In this document: positions 45,601 to 56,539 of the stretch, piece by piece | Position numbering within the stretch: position 1 is the stretch's first letter | How the letters are laid out: every line of letters begins with the position of its first letter | NCBI GenBank assembly: GCA_022414725.1 | Contig: CM039462.1 | Coordinates: 183,670,386 to 183,734,385, forward strand | Direction of reading: 5' to 3' | Source: Microglena sp. YARC | Taxonomy: Eukaryota; Chlorophyta; Chlorophyceae; Chlamydomonadales; Chlamydomonadaceae | DNA: 64,000 nt | Notes under the pieces: model-generated | The model's database searches: none | Told to the model about the DNA's origin: nothing | The model's input: the letters and a program-made list of their open reading frames with translations, nothing else | Translations under genes and position numbers: made by a program

Positions 45601-46018
45601 GGCAGGGAAAGTTTTGGCCAAAACAGGGTTCTAGGTAGTGATTGCTTACTGGTAGCGGGAAAAGACTTTGCTGTCGCAGCTTCAGTCAAGCTCAGAGCAA
45701 AACGTAGGGGATCAGTATTTTGGGGGGGGAGGGAGGGGGGAGGGCAAGATCCGAGTCTCGAGGCAGGGGAAGTTTTGACCAAAACAGGGTTCCAGGTAGC
45801 GATTGCTACAGGTAGCGGGGAAAAAGCTCAGGCACTACCGGCCCCAAACCCCCCAGGCCTTCGGGTCGCCTACCCAAATCGCTGGCGGAAGCCCAACCTT
45901 GAAAGACACCAAATCCTTGATCGCTACCAGGAGGCCCCCTTCCTAAAACGGAAAGAAGCTCTGAGCTCTGTGAGTGTGCCTAAAATCCTTTCCATCTCCC
46001 CCCCCCCCCCCCCCCCCC

Positions 46019-46049
<31 letters not shown>

Positions 46050-49000
46050 ACCCCCACACACACACTCCTGCACCTGCCGGTGCATCTCATCAAGCAGGTA
46101 CCAGGCTGTCCCTAGAACCTCAACTGCCTCCGTAAGAAGCTCAGAGGTGTCCCTATCACTGACCTTTTCAGCTTCAGAAGACCCCCCCCACACACACACA
46201 CACCCCACCCCTTCACACCCCTCCCCACCACTACCCCCCGCACCCTCGCTACCCCTTGTCACACCCACTCCATTCTGCACCCCACGCACGTGCCGCTGAC
46301 CCCCCCCCCCCCCCCCCCCCCCCCCCATACACACACACACACACACACACACTCCTCCCCCCCCCTACACACCCCACCCCTTCACACCCCTCCCACCCGC
46401 ACCCTCGCCACCCCTTGTCACACCCACTCCCACTCCATTCTGCACCCACGCACGTGCCGGTGCATCTCATCAAGCAGGTACCAGGCTGTCTCTAGGACCT
46501 CAACTGCCTCTGTAAGAAGCTTTGAGGTCTGTGAGTGTGCCTAGAAACTTTGTCTTGTATTAAGCCTGGGCAGTAGGCAGGGTGTGCAGCTGTTCAGTCT
46601 TGGCATTGTTTTGCTGAGTTTGTATCTAATTCTTGCTCGCTATACACACATGCATACACACATGCACACACGTGCACACATGCACACACATACACACATG
46701 CATACACATACACACATGAATACACATACACACATTCGCATGTTCCTGCGGGGCACAAACAGCAGTAGTGGTAGCGTTCCCGGCTACCTTCTTCATCTTG
46801 ACAAAGCAATGGCTTCATACACACACATGCACATACACTGATACATGCGTACAACTTGTATTGCTTTTCGGTCGGGCACAAATAGCATTAGTGATAGCAC
46901 TTCTGCTCGCCTTCTTCATCTTGACAAATCGATGGCTTGCTACATGCACATACACTGGTACACACATACAAACTTTCTTGCTTTCCGGCCGGGTAAAAAC
47001 AGCATTAGTGGTAGCGCTCCTGCCCGCCTTCGTCATCTTGACAAATCGATGGCTTGATACACACACATGCATATATACTGAAACATGCGTACAAGCTTTC
47101 TTGCTTTCCGGCAGCAAATATTGACTAATCAATGGCTTGATACATGCACACATGCACATACACTGATACATGCACACATGCACATACACTGATTCATGCC
47201 TACAAAATTTCTAGCTTTCTAGCAGGGCATGTTGAAAAATCATCCAATCAAGGGCTAGATACACACACACTTGCATGTGCACTTATACACACGTACACAC
47301 TTTCTTGCTTTCCGGAAGGGCATGTTAACAAATCATTCAATCTATGGCTTGATACACACACATGCAAATACACTGATACATGCACACATGCACATACACT
47401 GATACATGCGTACAAACTGTCTTGCTTTCCGGCTGGGCACAAACAGCAGTAGTGGTAGCGCTCCTGGCTGCCATCTTCATCTTGACAAATCAATGGCCTG
47501 ACAAACACACATGCACATACACTGATACACATGCACACATTTCCTTGATTTCCGGCAGGGCTCAAATAGCATTAGTGATAGCCCCTCTGATCGCCTTCTT
47601 CATCCTGACAAATCGATGGCTTGCTACATGCACGTACACTGATACACACGCACAAACTGCCTTGCTTTTGGGCAGCGCACAAACAGCAGTAGTGGTAACA
47701 CTCCGAATAGCCTTCTTTGTCATGACAAATCAATGGCTTGATACATGCACACATGCACAGACGCTGATACATGCGTACAAGCTTTTTTGATTTCCGGAAG
47801 GGCATGTTAACAAATCATTCAATCAATGGCTTGATACACACACATGCACATACACTGATACACACGTACAAACTTCTTTGCTTTCCTGCAGGGCACAAAT
47901 AGCATTAGTGATAGCGCTCATGATCGCCTTCTTCATCTTGACAAATCGATCGCTGCTGGTGGAATTGGGGCAGTACGATCAGTACTTTGAGCGGTACTGG
48001 TGGTTCTACACCACCTGGCTGGCTGAGTTCGGACTGCTCCTTGGAGTGAGGGTGTACTACATCGTAAGTAGTGTAATGGAGTGGGATGACATTGTGCTGC
48101 ACAGTGAGTGTAGTGAAAGTGTAATGGAGTGGGATGAAATTGTACTGCAGATTAGTGAAAATGTAATGGAGTGGGATCACATTGTACTGCTCTGTGAGCG
48201 CAGTGAAGTGAAAGTGTAACGGAGTGGGATCACAGTGTCCTGCACTGTGAGAGCCAAGAAGTGGAAGTGTAATGGAGTGGGATCACATTGTACTGCACTG
48301 TGAGTGTGAAAGTAGTGAAAGTGTAATGGAGTGGGATCACATTTACCTGCATAGTGAGCGCAGTGTAGTGAAAGTGTAATGGAGTGGGAGTGGGATGGAA
48401 TTGTACTGCAGATTAGTGAAATTGAATGGAGTGGGGATCACATTGTACTGCACAGTGAGCGCAGTGAAGTGAAAGTGCAATGGAGTGGGATTACATTTAA
48501 CTGCACTGTGAGCGCAGAGTTGTGAAAGTGTAATGGAGTGGGATCACATTGTACTGCACAGTGAGTGTGAGAGTAGTGAAAGTGTAATGGTGTGGGATCA
48601 CATTGTACTGCACAGTGAGTGTGAGAGTAGTGAAAGTGTAATGGAGTGGGATCACAGTGTACTGCACAGTGAGTGTGAGAGTAGTGAAAGTGTAATGGCC
48701 GGTCAGGATGATCTCATTCCTAAACTCTGATAAATTTTTCTTTCCTCCCGGTACCAACTCGTCTACCTAGTAACCGACCAGCCAACCAGCCAACCTGTCA
48801 ACCAACTTCCGGTACCAACTTGCTGTCCTAGTAACCCACCTGCCTACCTGTCAACTGGTACCAACTTGCTGTCCTAGTAACCCACCAGCCCACCTGCCTA
48901 CCTGTCAACTGGTACCAACTTGCTGTCCTAGTAACCCACCAGCCCACCTGCCTACCTGTCAACCAACTTCCGGTACCAACTTGCCTGCCTAGTAACCCAC

Positions 49001-51016
49001 CAGCCCACCTGCCTACCTGTCAACCTACTTCTGGTGCCAACTTGCTGTCCTAGTAACCCACCAGCCCACCTGCCTACCTGTCAACTGGTACCAACTTGCT
49101 TACCTAGTAACTGACCAGCCAACCTGCTTACCTGTCAACCGGTACCAACTTGCCATCCTAGTACCCGACCTGCAAACCTACCTAGTAACCGACCTGTCCA
49201 CTAACCAACCTGCCTACCTACCTATCTACATACCCGATAACCAACTAACCTACCCATTAACCAACCCAGAGCCTCCAAACCTACCCACCTTCCTCCCTAT
49301 CTACATATACACTTAACAACTTACCTACCCATTAACCAACTTAGCACCTACAAACAAACCAACGTACCTACCTACCTGCCTGCATATCCACTAACCAACT
49401 TACCTTCCCACAAACCAACGTAGCATCCCCTAACCAACCTGCCTACCTACCTACCTACATACTTACATATCCACTAATCAAGTTACCTTCCCACAAACCA
49501 ACGCAGCATCCCCTAACCAACCTGCCTACATACATACATACATACATACATATCCACTAATCAAGTTACCTACCCATTAAGCAACCTAGTACCTCTGAAC
49601 CTACCTACCTATCTACATATCCAATAACCAACTTACCTTCCCACAAACCAAACTAGTACCCCCAAACCAACCTGCCTACATACATACATACATACATACA
49701 TACATACATACATACAAGTCCAGTAACCTACTTACATACCCACAAAACAACCTACCTACCTTCATATCCACTAACCAACCTGCCTGCCCACAAACCTACC
49801 ACTCTACCTGCCTATCTACCTGCCCACGTACCACCCAAACTACCTACCTACCTACCACCCAAACTTACTTACTTACTTACTTACTTACTTCCTTCCTTAC
49901 GTCCTTCCTTCCTTCCTTACGTCCTTCCTTCCTTACGTCCTTCCTACCTTAACTGCCTTCCTACCTTCCAATCTACCACACAAACTACCTACAAACCGCC
50001 CAAACTACTTACCAATCTACCTATAAGCCACCCAAACTGCTTACCAACCCACTGTCTACCCCCTGCCAGGTAAACCTCGCATGGTGGCAGAGTCAGCTAG
50101 GCTTCTTCGATCTTCCGGGCTACACCATTCTGTGGGTCATTCATCGGGTGGTGCTCCTAATCTTCTGGATTGTGACCGTGTATGGCTCAACAACGGTGGG
50201 TCAGGGTCCTGGGCTCCTGGGGTGGATGGCTGACACCATTCGGTGGGTCATTCATTGGGTGGTGCTCCTAATCTTCTGGGTGGTGACAGAGTATAGCTCC
50301 ACAACGGTGGGTTGGAGCAGGAAATGGGTCTTTACATCGGATGGAGTTATGATGGTTTGAGGGTATTTTTTAAATACCGGCATTTGACTGTTTCGTGTGG
50401 ACCCAAACAGGTACACACAAATGATGGTGACAGTGTATAGCTCCACAATGGTGGGTGGGGGTCCTGGTCTCAATGGGTGGATGGCTGGCACCATTAAAAG
50501 GCTGGTTCACTGGGTTCATTCACCTCATCTTCTGGATTGCATCAGAGTATATCTCTACAACAGTGGGTGGGAGTCCTGGTTTCCTGGGGTGGCTGGGTGA
50601 CACCATTCTGTGGGTTTTTTATTGGGTTGATTCACCTCATGTTCTGGACTGTATCAGTGTATAGCTCCACAATGGCGAGTGGGATCCTGGGGTCTGGAGG
50701 TCTGAGTAAAAAGTTGGCAAAAAAACAAATGAGGGCTGACCCCCACCACCACCACCACACACACACACACACACACTAAATGAGCCGCTCAGAATGACCT
50801 GAAAAGTAACTCAAAATATCGCCATGTTTCATGCCATTACAGCCCCGTTCTCAGAAAAATCGATCGGTCTGACTGAAAATTTTGAGGCCTGGGCTACTCC
50901 TGCCGTACTGCAAATTTTTGATATATTTCTGTGCTCTCATCTTCCTGTCTGCTGTTCCTATGCTGCAGGTGTTCAACCCAGAGCTCTATAGCACGATCTC
51001 TCTAAGTGAAAAGTGA
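38632..51016 (+). CDS. Unrecognised multi-pass membrane protein, multi-exon (middle unresolved)
   Basis: Supported exons: 38,632-38,781 (ATG; 50 aa, MQNNAPTSARVYAYAYDNPI...), about 41,037-41,187 (membrane helix LLKWLVIKFAIVMFLSWLATW), 45,832-45,969 (basic, PNRWRKPNLERHQILDRY), 47,892-48,063 (ALVIALMIAFFILTN, then WWFYTTWLAEFGLLLGVRVY), 50,070-50,195 (VNLAWWQSQLG, then VIHRVVLLIFWIVTVYG) and 50,969-51,016 (VFNPELYSTISLSEK, TGA). The last three join in phase 0. Exon 41,037-41,187 ends one base out of phase unless an extra A near 41,181 is an error, since the downstream copies lack it. The phase between 45,969 and 47,892 does not match, so at least one exon is missing from this model. About four helices are visible. 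I do not recognise the family and assign no function. Confidence 0.6.
38925..38972 (+). repeat. (CATA)n microsatellite
   Basis: Tetranucleotide run in the first intron of the membrane-protein gene. A longer series is at 39,320-39,490. The open frames across them on both strands are repeat artefacts. Confidence 0.9.
40080..40235. repeat. Inverted CCTGTTCAGGTTGTTAAAC repeat
   Basis: CAGCCTGTTCAGGTTGTTAAAC (40,093-40,120) is inverted at about 40,200-40,225 (GTTTAACAACATGAACAGG), with a second pair around GTGTTATACACCTGTTC. It directly precedes the larger inverted repeat. Confidence 0.6.
40262..40605. mobile_element. Inverted repeat with telomere-like loop
   Basis: The left arm (about 40,262-40,410) is matched in inverted orientation by 40,454-40,605, through GCTAGCTCACTGGAG, CCCCTACTCTAAAT and CATCCACCCCTCCACACA. 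The 43-nt centre contains GGGTTTAGGGGTTTAGG and TAGGGTTTAGGGTATAGG, close to the TTTAGGG telomere unit. Two further partial copies of the right arm follow at 40,745-40,935. Confidence 0.7.
40598..40670 (+). repeat. Dispersed short repeat copy
   Basis: ACATAGCTTCAGCCAGAAAT, TAGGCTGCTCACC, then AGCAGTAAAACAAA and ACCAGGAAAA, as at 58,450-58,520. Confidence 0.6.
41190..43500 (+). repeat. About 15 donor-side copies of exon 41,037-41,187
   Basis: The exon end (ACAGACCCCTTCACAAGCAC through AAGCCTTGAT(A/C)ATCG(C/T)G|TGAGTG-like) recurs every 80-210 bp with indels. Each copy is followed by a GTGTGTG/poly-G tract. On the opposite strand the copies give an open frame, which I consider a shadow. Confidence 0.8.
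43560..44300 (+). repeat. G/GT-rich degenerate repeats
   Basis: GGGGGGG, GTGTGTG and AACACAGGG(A)GA(T)AGGGGCAAGTG units in the intron before exon 45,832. Confidence 0.7.
44305..45040. mobile_element. About 735-bp AT-rich MITE-like insertion
   Basis: The ends are CTAGGGTTGGG and CCCAACCCTAC in inverted orientation, with subterminal AAACGTATA / TATACGTTT inverted motifs repeated several times. It interrupts a tandem unit: neighbouring units read GAGCACATAG(T/C)CAATTG uninterrupted (45,155-45,170), while here GAGCACATAG and CATATAGCCAATTG are separated. The site duplication appears to be about 3-5 bp, TAG-like. No coding capacity. Confidence 0.6.
45040..45420 (+). repeat. About 125-bp units with GCATGCAAGAGCACATAG
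   Basis: Three or four units, each with GACTGTTTATTT, TGGCTGGCTTATTGAAGTGT and a G-run. The first is split by the MITE-like insertion. Confidence 0.8.
45425..45831 (+). repeat. About 160-bp tandem units before exon 45,832
   Basis: Three units contain CCAAAACAGGGTTC(C/T)AGGTA, GTGATTGCTACTGG and CAGCTTCAGTCAAG. The last unit runs into the acceptor of exon 45,832 (AAAAGCTCAG|GCACTACC), the same pattern as in the other introns. Confidence 0.75.
46080..46545. other. Ambiguous duplicated exon-like segment
   Basis: Two copies (about 46,080-46,190 and 46,445-46,545) share GTGCATCTCATCAAGCAGGT and CCTCAACTGCCTC(C/T)GTAAGA. On the - strand the copies read EAVEVLGTAWYLLDEMHR-like protein with GT after it. 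On the + strand they contain CTAG|(A/G)ACCTCAACTG and, in the second, the GTGAGTGTGCCTA donor also used by exon 45,832-45,969. It may be the exon missing from the + strand gene, or a - strand exon. I cannot decide. Confidence 0.4.
46740..47890 (+). repeat. Acceptor-side partial copies of exon 47,892 (about nine)
   Basis: TTGCTTTCCGG(C/A)(C/A)GGG followed by CACAAA(C/T)AGCA(G/T)TAGTG and CTTCATCTTGACAAAT(C)AATGGC recurs at about 46,750, 46,875, 46,990, 47,430, 47,560 and 47,680. Shortened versions lie near 47,110, 47,220, 47,320 and 47,800. Spacers are (CACATA)n-like. The full exon follows at 47,892. Confidence 0.85.
48064..48715 (+). repeat. Minisatellite after exon 47,892-48,063
   Basis: Units of 55-75 bp, GTAATGGAGTGGGATCACAT, TGTACTGCACAGTGAG, AGTGAAAGT, about eleven copies beginning directly at the donor GTAAGTAGTGTAATGG. 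Confidence 0.85.
48750..50060 (+). repeat. CCTACCTGTCAACTGGTACC and (CTAC)n repeats
   Basis: About 60-bp units with GTAACCCACCAGCCCACCTG to about 49,190. After that come degenerate TACCTACC, ACATACAT and TTCCTTACGTCC tracts up to the acceptor at 50,069. Confidence 0.85.
50200..50700 (+). repeat. Donor-side partial copies of exon 50,070-50,195 (four)
   Basis: TGGGT(C/T)(A/T)TTCATTGGGTGG, CTTCTGG(G/A)(T/A), GAGTATAGCTCCACAA(C/T)GGTGGGT-like sequence recurs at about 50,240-50,312, 50,425-50,460, 50,505-50,570 and 50,615-50,690. Most keep a GTGGGT or GTGGG(A/T) donor-like site. Confidence 0.85.
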
Positions 51017-51379
51017 TCCGTGTCATAGCCGTTCAGCAGATAGTTTGGATTTGGGTCTCGTAGTTCTTACCTCAGAATTCTCGATTCCTCAGGCCAAAAT
51101 GCCTGAATTAGGGAGCCAAATTCTCAAGCTCGAGGTACAAACTACGAAGTGTTTTCGAAAATCCGAATCCGAATCATCTGCTGAATGGCTTTAAATGCTG
51201 GTGCCTGTGTTGTTGCTGGTGCCTTTCACTCTGTCCTCCTGCTAGTGGTTGCTGGTCTCCACCACACTGAACTCGAAGGACAGCTGTACACTTATCAAAC
51301 TTGAAGGGCAGCAGGACACTGACCTTGAAGGACAGCAGTACACTGGAATTGTTTCATGGTTCTACACGCCTTGAGGCGT

Positions 51380-51635
51380 CTAAGCATATGCACAATTCAA
51401 TTCGCACCCCTCGAGTGATACCCCTCAATGCGCTAGGAGGAAGTACTGAGATGGCGCGGCACCTCAGGGTACCGGCATCAGAGTCCGTGCCATAGCTGGC
51501 AGCGGCATCGCAGTACAGTGCAGCAGGGAGGTAGACCTGTGCACTCTAAGTCACTCTAGGTGAGCCGGTGAAACCCGGTGAATAACACAATTCAATTCGC
51601 CCCCCTCGAGTGATACCCCTCTAGGGGCACTACAA
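51380..51635 (+). repeat. Direct repeat ACAATTCAATTCGC(A/C)CCCCT
   Basis: CACAATTCAATTCGC, CCCTCGAGTGATACCCCTC occurs at 51,389-51,424 and 51,588-51,625, about 200 bp apart. Apart from this, 51,017-51,860 shows no gene. Confidence 0.6.
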
Positions 51636-51864
51636 TCCTGTACGGTACCACTACGGGTGCACACTGTAGTACACACTTTGGACTTGATCCCCTCGTCACA
51701 AAAAAGACAAAAGTACGATAATCTTGACTAACTGACCTGACTGACCAGACTGCGCCACATCAAACCATTGTTTGCATTTTTAGCTGCATTTTTCATATTC
51801 TTAGCAGCTCCCATTCCTCTCCTCAGACTGAACCTGGAGCTAGATAGTGCTTCTGACAGCTGAC

Positions 51865-54800
51865 AATTGACCTTGGTTACATGGCTCCAGCCTGTCAGGC
51901 TGCTCACCGTCTTCGGCAGTTACTTAGTCAATTCAAAGCAAAGCATCATTATCTAAATATGCTTGCTCCAGGCAGCTGACACTTGAGCTTGGTTACATGG
52001 CTCCAGCCTGTAAGGCTCACCGTCTTCGGCAGTGACTTAGTCAATTCAAAGCAAAGCATCATTATCTAAATATGCTTGCTCCAGGCAGCTGACACTTGAG
52101 CTTGGTTACATGGCTCCAGCCTGTAAGGCTCACCGTCTTCTGGAGTGACTTAGTCAATTCAAAGCAAAGCATCATTATCTAAATATGCTTGCTCCAGGCA
52201 GCTGACACTTGAGCTTGGTTACATGGCTCCAGCCTGTAAGGCTCACCGTCTTCTGGAGTGACTTAGTCAATTCAAAGCAAAGCATCATTATCTAAATATG
52301 CTTGCTCCAGGCAGCTGACACTTGAGCTTGGTTACATGGCTCCAGCCTGTAAGGCTCACCGTCTTCGGCAGTGACTTAGTCAATTCAAAGCAAAGCATCA
52401 TTATCTAAATATGCTTGCTCCAGGCAGCTGACACTTGAGCTTGGTTTACATGGCTCCAGCCTGTAAGGCTCACCGTCTTCGCAGTGACTTAGTCAATTCA
52501 AAGCAAAGCATCATTATCAAATATGCTTGCTCCAGGCAGCTGACACTTGAGCTTGGTTACATGGCTCCAGCCTGTAAGCTCACCGCTCTTCGGCAGTGAC
52601 TTAGTCAATTCAAAGCAAAGCATCATTATCTAAATATGCTTGCTCCAGGCAGACCGAGAGCTTGGCTTACATGGCTCCAGCCTGTAAGGCTCACCGTCTT
52701 CGGCAGTGACTTAGTCAATTCAAAGCAAAGCATCATTATCTAAATATGCTTGCTCCAGGCAGCTGACACTTGAGCTTGGTTACATGGCTCCAGCCTGTAA
52801 GGCTCACCGTCTTCGGCAGTGACTTAGTCAATTTCAAATCAAAGCATCATTATCTAAATATGCTTGCTCCAGGCAGCTGACACTTGAGCTTGGTTACATG
52901 GCTCCAGCCTGTAAGGCTCACCGTCTTCGGCAGTGACTTAGTCAATTCAAAGCAAAGCATCATTATCTAAATATGCTTGCTCCAGGCAGCTGACACTTGA
53001 GCTTGGTTACATGGCTCCAGCCTGTAAGGCTCACCGTCTTCTGGAGTGACTTAGTCAATTCAAAGCAAAGCATCATTATCTAAATATGCTTGCTCCAGGC
53101 AGCTGACACTTGAGCTTGGTTACATGGCTCCAGCCTGTAAGGCTCACCGTCTTCGGCAGTGACTTAGTCAATTCAAAGCAAAGCATCATTATCTAAATAT
53201 GCTTGCTCCAGGCAGCTGACACTTGAGCTTGGTTACATGGCTCCAGCCTGTAAGGCTCACCGTCTTCTGGAGTGACTTAGTCAATTCAAAGCAAAGCATC
53301 ATTATCTAAATATGCTTGCTCCAGGCAGCTGACACTTGAGCTTGGTTACATGGCTCCAGCCTGTAAGGCTCACCGTCTTTGGCAGTGACTTAGTCAATTC
53401 AAAGCAAAGCATCATTATCTAAATATGCTTGCTCCAGGCAGCTGACACTTGAGCTTGGTTACATGGCTCCAGCCTGTAAGGCTCACCGTCTTCGGCAGTG
53501 ACTTAGTCAATTCAAAGCAAAGCATCATTATCTAAATATGCTTGCTCCAGGCAGCTGACACTTGAGCTTGGTTACATGGCTCCAGCCTGTAAGGCTCACC
53601 GTCTTCGGCAGTGACTTAGTCAATTCAAAGCAAAGCATCATTATCTAAATATGCTTGCTCCAGGCAGCTGACACTTGAGCTTGGTTACATGGCTCCAGCC
53701 TGTAAGGCTCACCGTCTTCGGCAGTGACTTAGTCAATTCAAAGCAAAGCATCATTATCTAAATATGCTTGCTCCAGGCAGCTGACACTTGAGCTTGGTTA
53801 CATGGCTCCAGCCTGTAAGGCTCACCGTCTTCGGCAGTGACTTAGTCAATTCAAAGCAAAGCATCATTATCTAAATATGCTTGCTCCAGGCAGCTGACAC
53901 TTGAGCTTGGTTACATGGCTCCAGCCTGTAAGGCTGCTCACCGTCTTCGGCAGTGACTTAGTCAATTCAAAGCAAAGCATCATTATCTAAATATGCTTGC
54001 TCCAGGCAGCTGACACTTGAGCTTGGTTACATGGCTCCAGCCTGTAAGGCTCTCACCGTCTTCGGCAGTGACTTAGTCAATTCAAAGCAAAGCATCATTA
54101 TCTAAATATGCTTGCTCCAGGCAGCTGACACTTGAGCTTGGTTACATGGCTCCAGCCTGTAAGGCTCACCGTCTTCGGCAGTGACTTAGTCAATTCAAAG
54201 CAAAGCATCATTATCTAAATATGCTTGCTCCAGGCAGCTGACACTTGAGCTTGGTTACATGGCTCCAGCCTGTAAGGCTGCTCACCGTCTTCGGCAGTGA
54301 CTTAGTCAATTCAAAGCAAAGCATCATTATCTAAATATGCTTGCTCCAGGCAGCTGACACTTGAGCTTGGTTACATGGCTCCAGCCTGTAAGGCTGCTCA
54401 CCGTCTTCGGCAGTGACTTAGTCAATTCAAAGCAAAGCATCATTATCTAAATATGCTTGCTCCAGGCAGCTGACACTTGAGCTTGGTTACATGGCTCCAG
54501 CCTGTCAGGCTGCTCACCGTCTTCGGCAGTGACTTAGTCAATTCAAAGCAAAGCATCATTATCTAAATATGCTTGCTCCAGGCAGCTGACACTTGAGCTT
54601 GGTTACATGGCTCCAGCCTGTCAGGCTGCTCACCGTCTTCGGCAGTGACTTAGTCAATTCAAAGCAAAGCATCATTATCTAAATATGCTTGCTCCAGGCA
54701 GCTGACACTTGAGCTTGGTTACATGGCTCCAGCCTGTAAGGCTCTCACCGTCTTCGCAGTGACTTAGTCAATTCAAAGCAAAGCATCATTATCTAAATAT

Positions 54801-56405
54801 GCTTGCTCCAGGCAGCTGACACTTGAGCTTGGTTACATGGCTCCAGCCTGTAAGGCTCACCGTCTTCTGGAGTGACTTAGTCAATTCAAAGCAAAGCATC
54901 ATTATCTAAATATGCTTGCTCCAGGCAGCTGACACTTGAGCTTGGTTACATGGCTCCAGCCTGTAAGGCTCACCGTCTTCGGCAGTGACTTAGTCAATTC
55001 AAAGCAAAGCATCATTATCTAAATATGCTTGCTCCAGGCAGCTGACACTTGAGCTTGGTTACATGGCTCCAGCCTGTAAGGCTCACCGTCTTCGGCAGTG
55101 ACTTAGTCAATTCAAATCAAAGCATCATTATCAAATATGCTTGCTCCAGGCAGCTGACACTTGAGCTTGGTTACATGGCTCCAGCCTGTAAGGCTCACCG
55201 TCTTCGGCAGTGACTTAGTCAATTCAAAGCAAAGCATCATTATCTAAATATGCTTGCTCCAGGCAGCTGACACTTGAGCTTGGTTACATGGCTCCAGCCT
55301 GTAAGGCTCACCGTCTTCGGCAGTGACTTAGTCAATTCAAATCAAAGCATCATTATCTAAATATGCTTGCTCCAGGCAGCTGACACTTGAGCTTGGTTAC
55401 ATGGCTCCAGCCTGTAAGGCTCACCGTCTTCTGGAGTGACTTAGTCAATTCAAAGCAAAGCATCATTATCTAAATATGCTTGCTCCAGGCAGCTGACACT
55501 TGAGCTTGGTTACATGGCTCCAGCCTGTAAGGCTCACCGTCTTCGGCAGTGACTTAGTCAATTCAAAGCAAAGCATCATTATCTAAATATGCTTGCTCCA
55601 GGCAGCTGACACTTGAGCTTGGTTACATGGCTCCAGCCTGTAAGGCTCACCGTCTTCGGCAGTGACTTAGTCAATTCAAAGCAAAGCATCATTATCTAAA
55701 TATGCTTGCTCCAGGCAGCTGACACTTGAGCTTGGTTACATGGCTCCAGCCTGTAAGGCTCACCGTCTTCGGCAGTGACTTAGTCAATTCAAATCAAAGC
55801 ATCATTATCTAAATATGCTTGCTCCAGGCAGCTGACACTTGAGCTTGGTTACATGGCTCCAGCCTGTCAGGCTGCTCACCGTCTTCGGCAGTGACTTAGT
55901 CAATTCAAAGCAAAGCATCATTATCTAAATATGCTTGCTCCAGGCAGCTGACACTTGAGCTTGGTTACATGGCTCCAGCCTGTAAGGCTCACCGTCTTCG
56001 GCAGTGACTTAGTCAATTCAAATCAAAGCATCATTATCTAAATATGCTTGCTCCAGGCAGCTGACACTTGAGCTTGGTTACATGGCTCCAGCCTGTCAGG
56101 CTGCTCACCGTCTTCTGGAGTGACTTAGTCAATTCAAAGCAAAGCATCATTATCTAAATATGCTTGCTCCAGGCAGCTGACACTTGAGCTTGGTTACATG
56201 GCTCCAGCCTGTAAGGCTCACCGTCTTCGGCAGTGACTTAGTCAATTCAAAGCAAAGCATCATTATCTAAATATGCTTGCTCCAGGCAGCTGACACTTGA
56301 GCTTGGTTACATGGCTGCAGCCTGTAAGGCTCGCCGACTTCGGCAGTGACATAATCAATTCAAAGCAAAGCAATCTTATCAAAATATGCTTGCTCCAGAC
56401 AGCTG
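51865..56405 (+). repeat. 112-bp satellite array, about 40 copies
   Basis: Unit: GCTTGCTCCAGGCAGCTGAC, ACTTGAGCTTGGTTACATGG, CTCCAGCCTGTAAGGCTCAC, CGTCTTCGGCAGTGACTTAG, TCAATTCAAAGCAAAGCATC, ATTATCTAAATAT. Units differ by few bases: TTCGGCA versus TTCTGGA, AAGGCTCACC versus CAGGCTGCTCACC, AGCAAA versus ATCAAA. The first and last units are the most divergent. The centre of the unit is a copy of the dispersed repeat found elsewhere in the window. Confidence 0.97.
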
Positions 56406-56539
56406 ACACAATTAATATTAGTCCACAATTGAATTGTGTAGTAATGTCCAATGGCTGGGATGTGGAGACCATTTATATGCTTCACCCTACCACAATGGAT
56501 TAACACAATTGCAAACGTTGGGCTTGACCCAGTTGCTTA

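Noticed and set aside
51865..56405. CRISPR-like array
   Set aside because: Whole 112-bp units repeat head to tail without unique spacers, and the genome is eukaryotic. It is a satellite.
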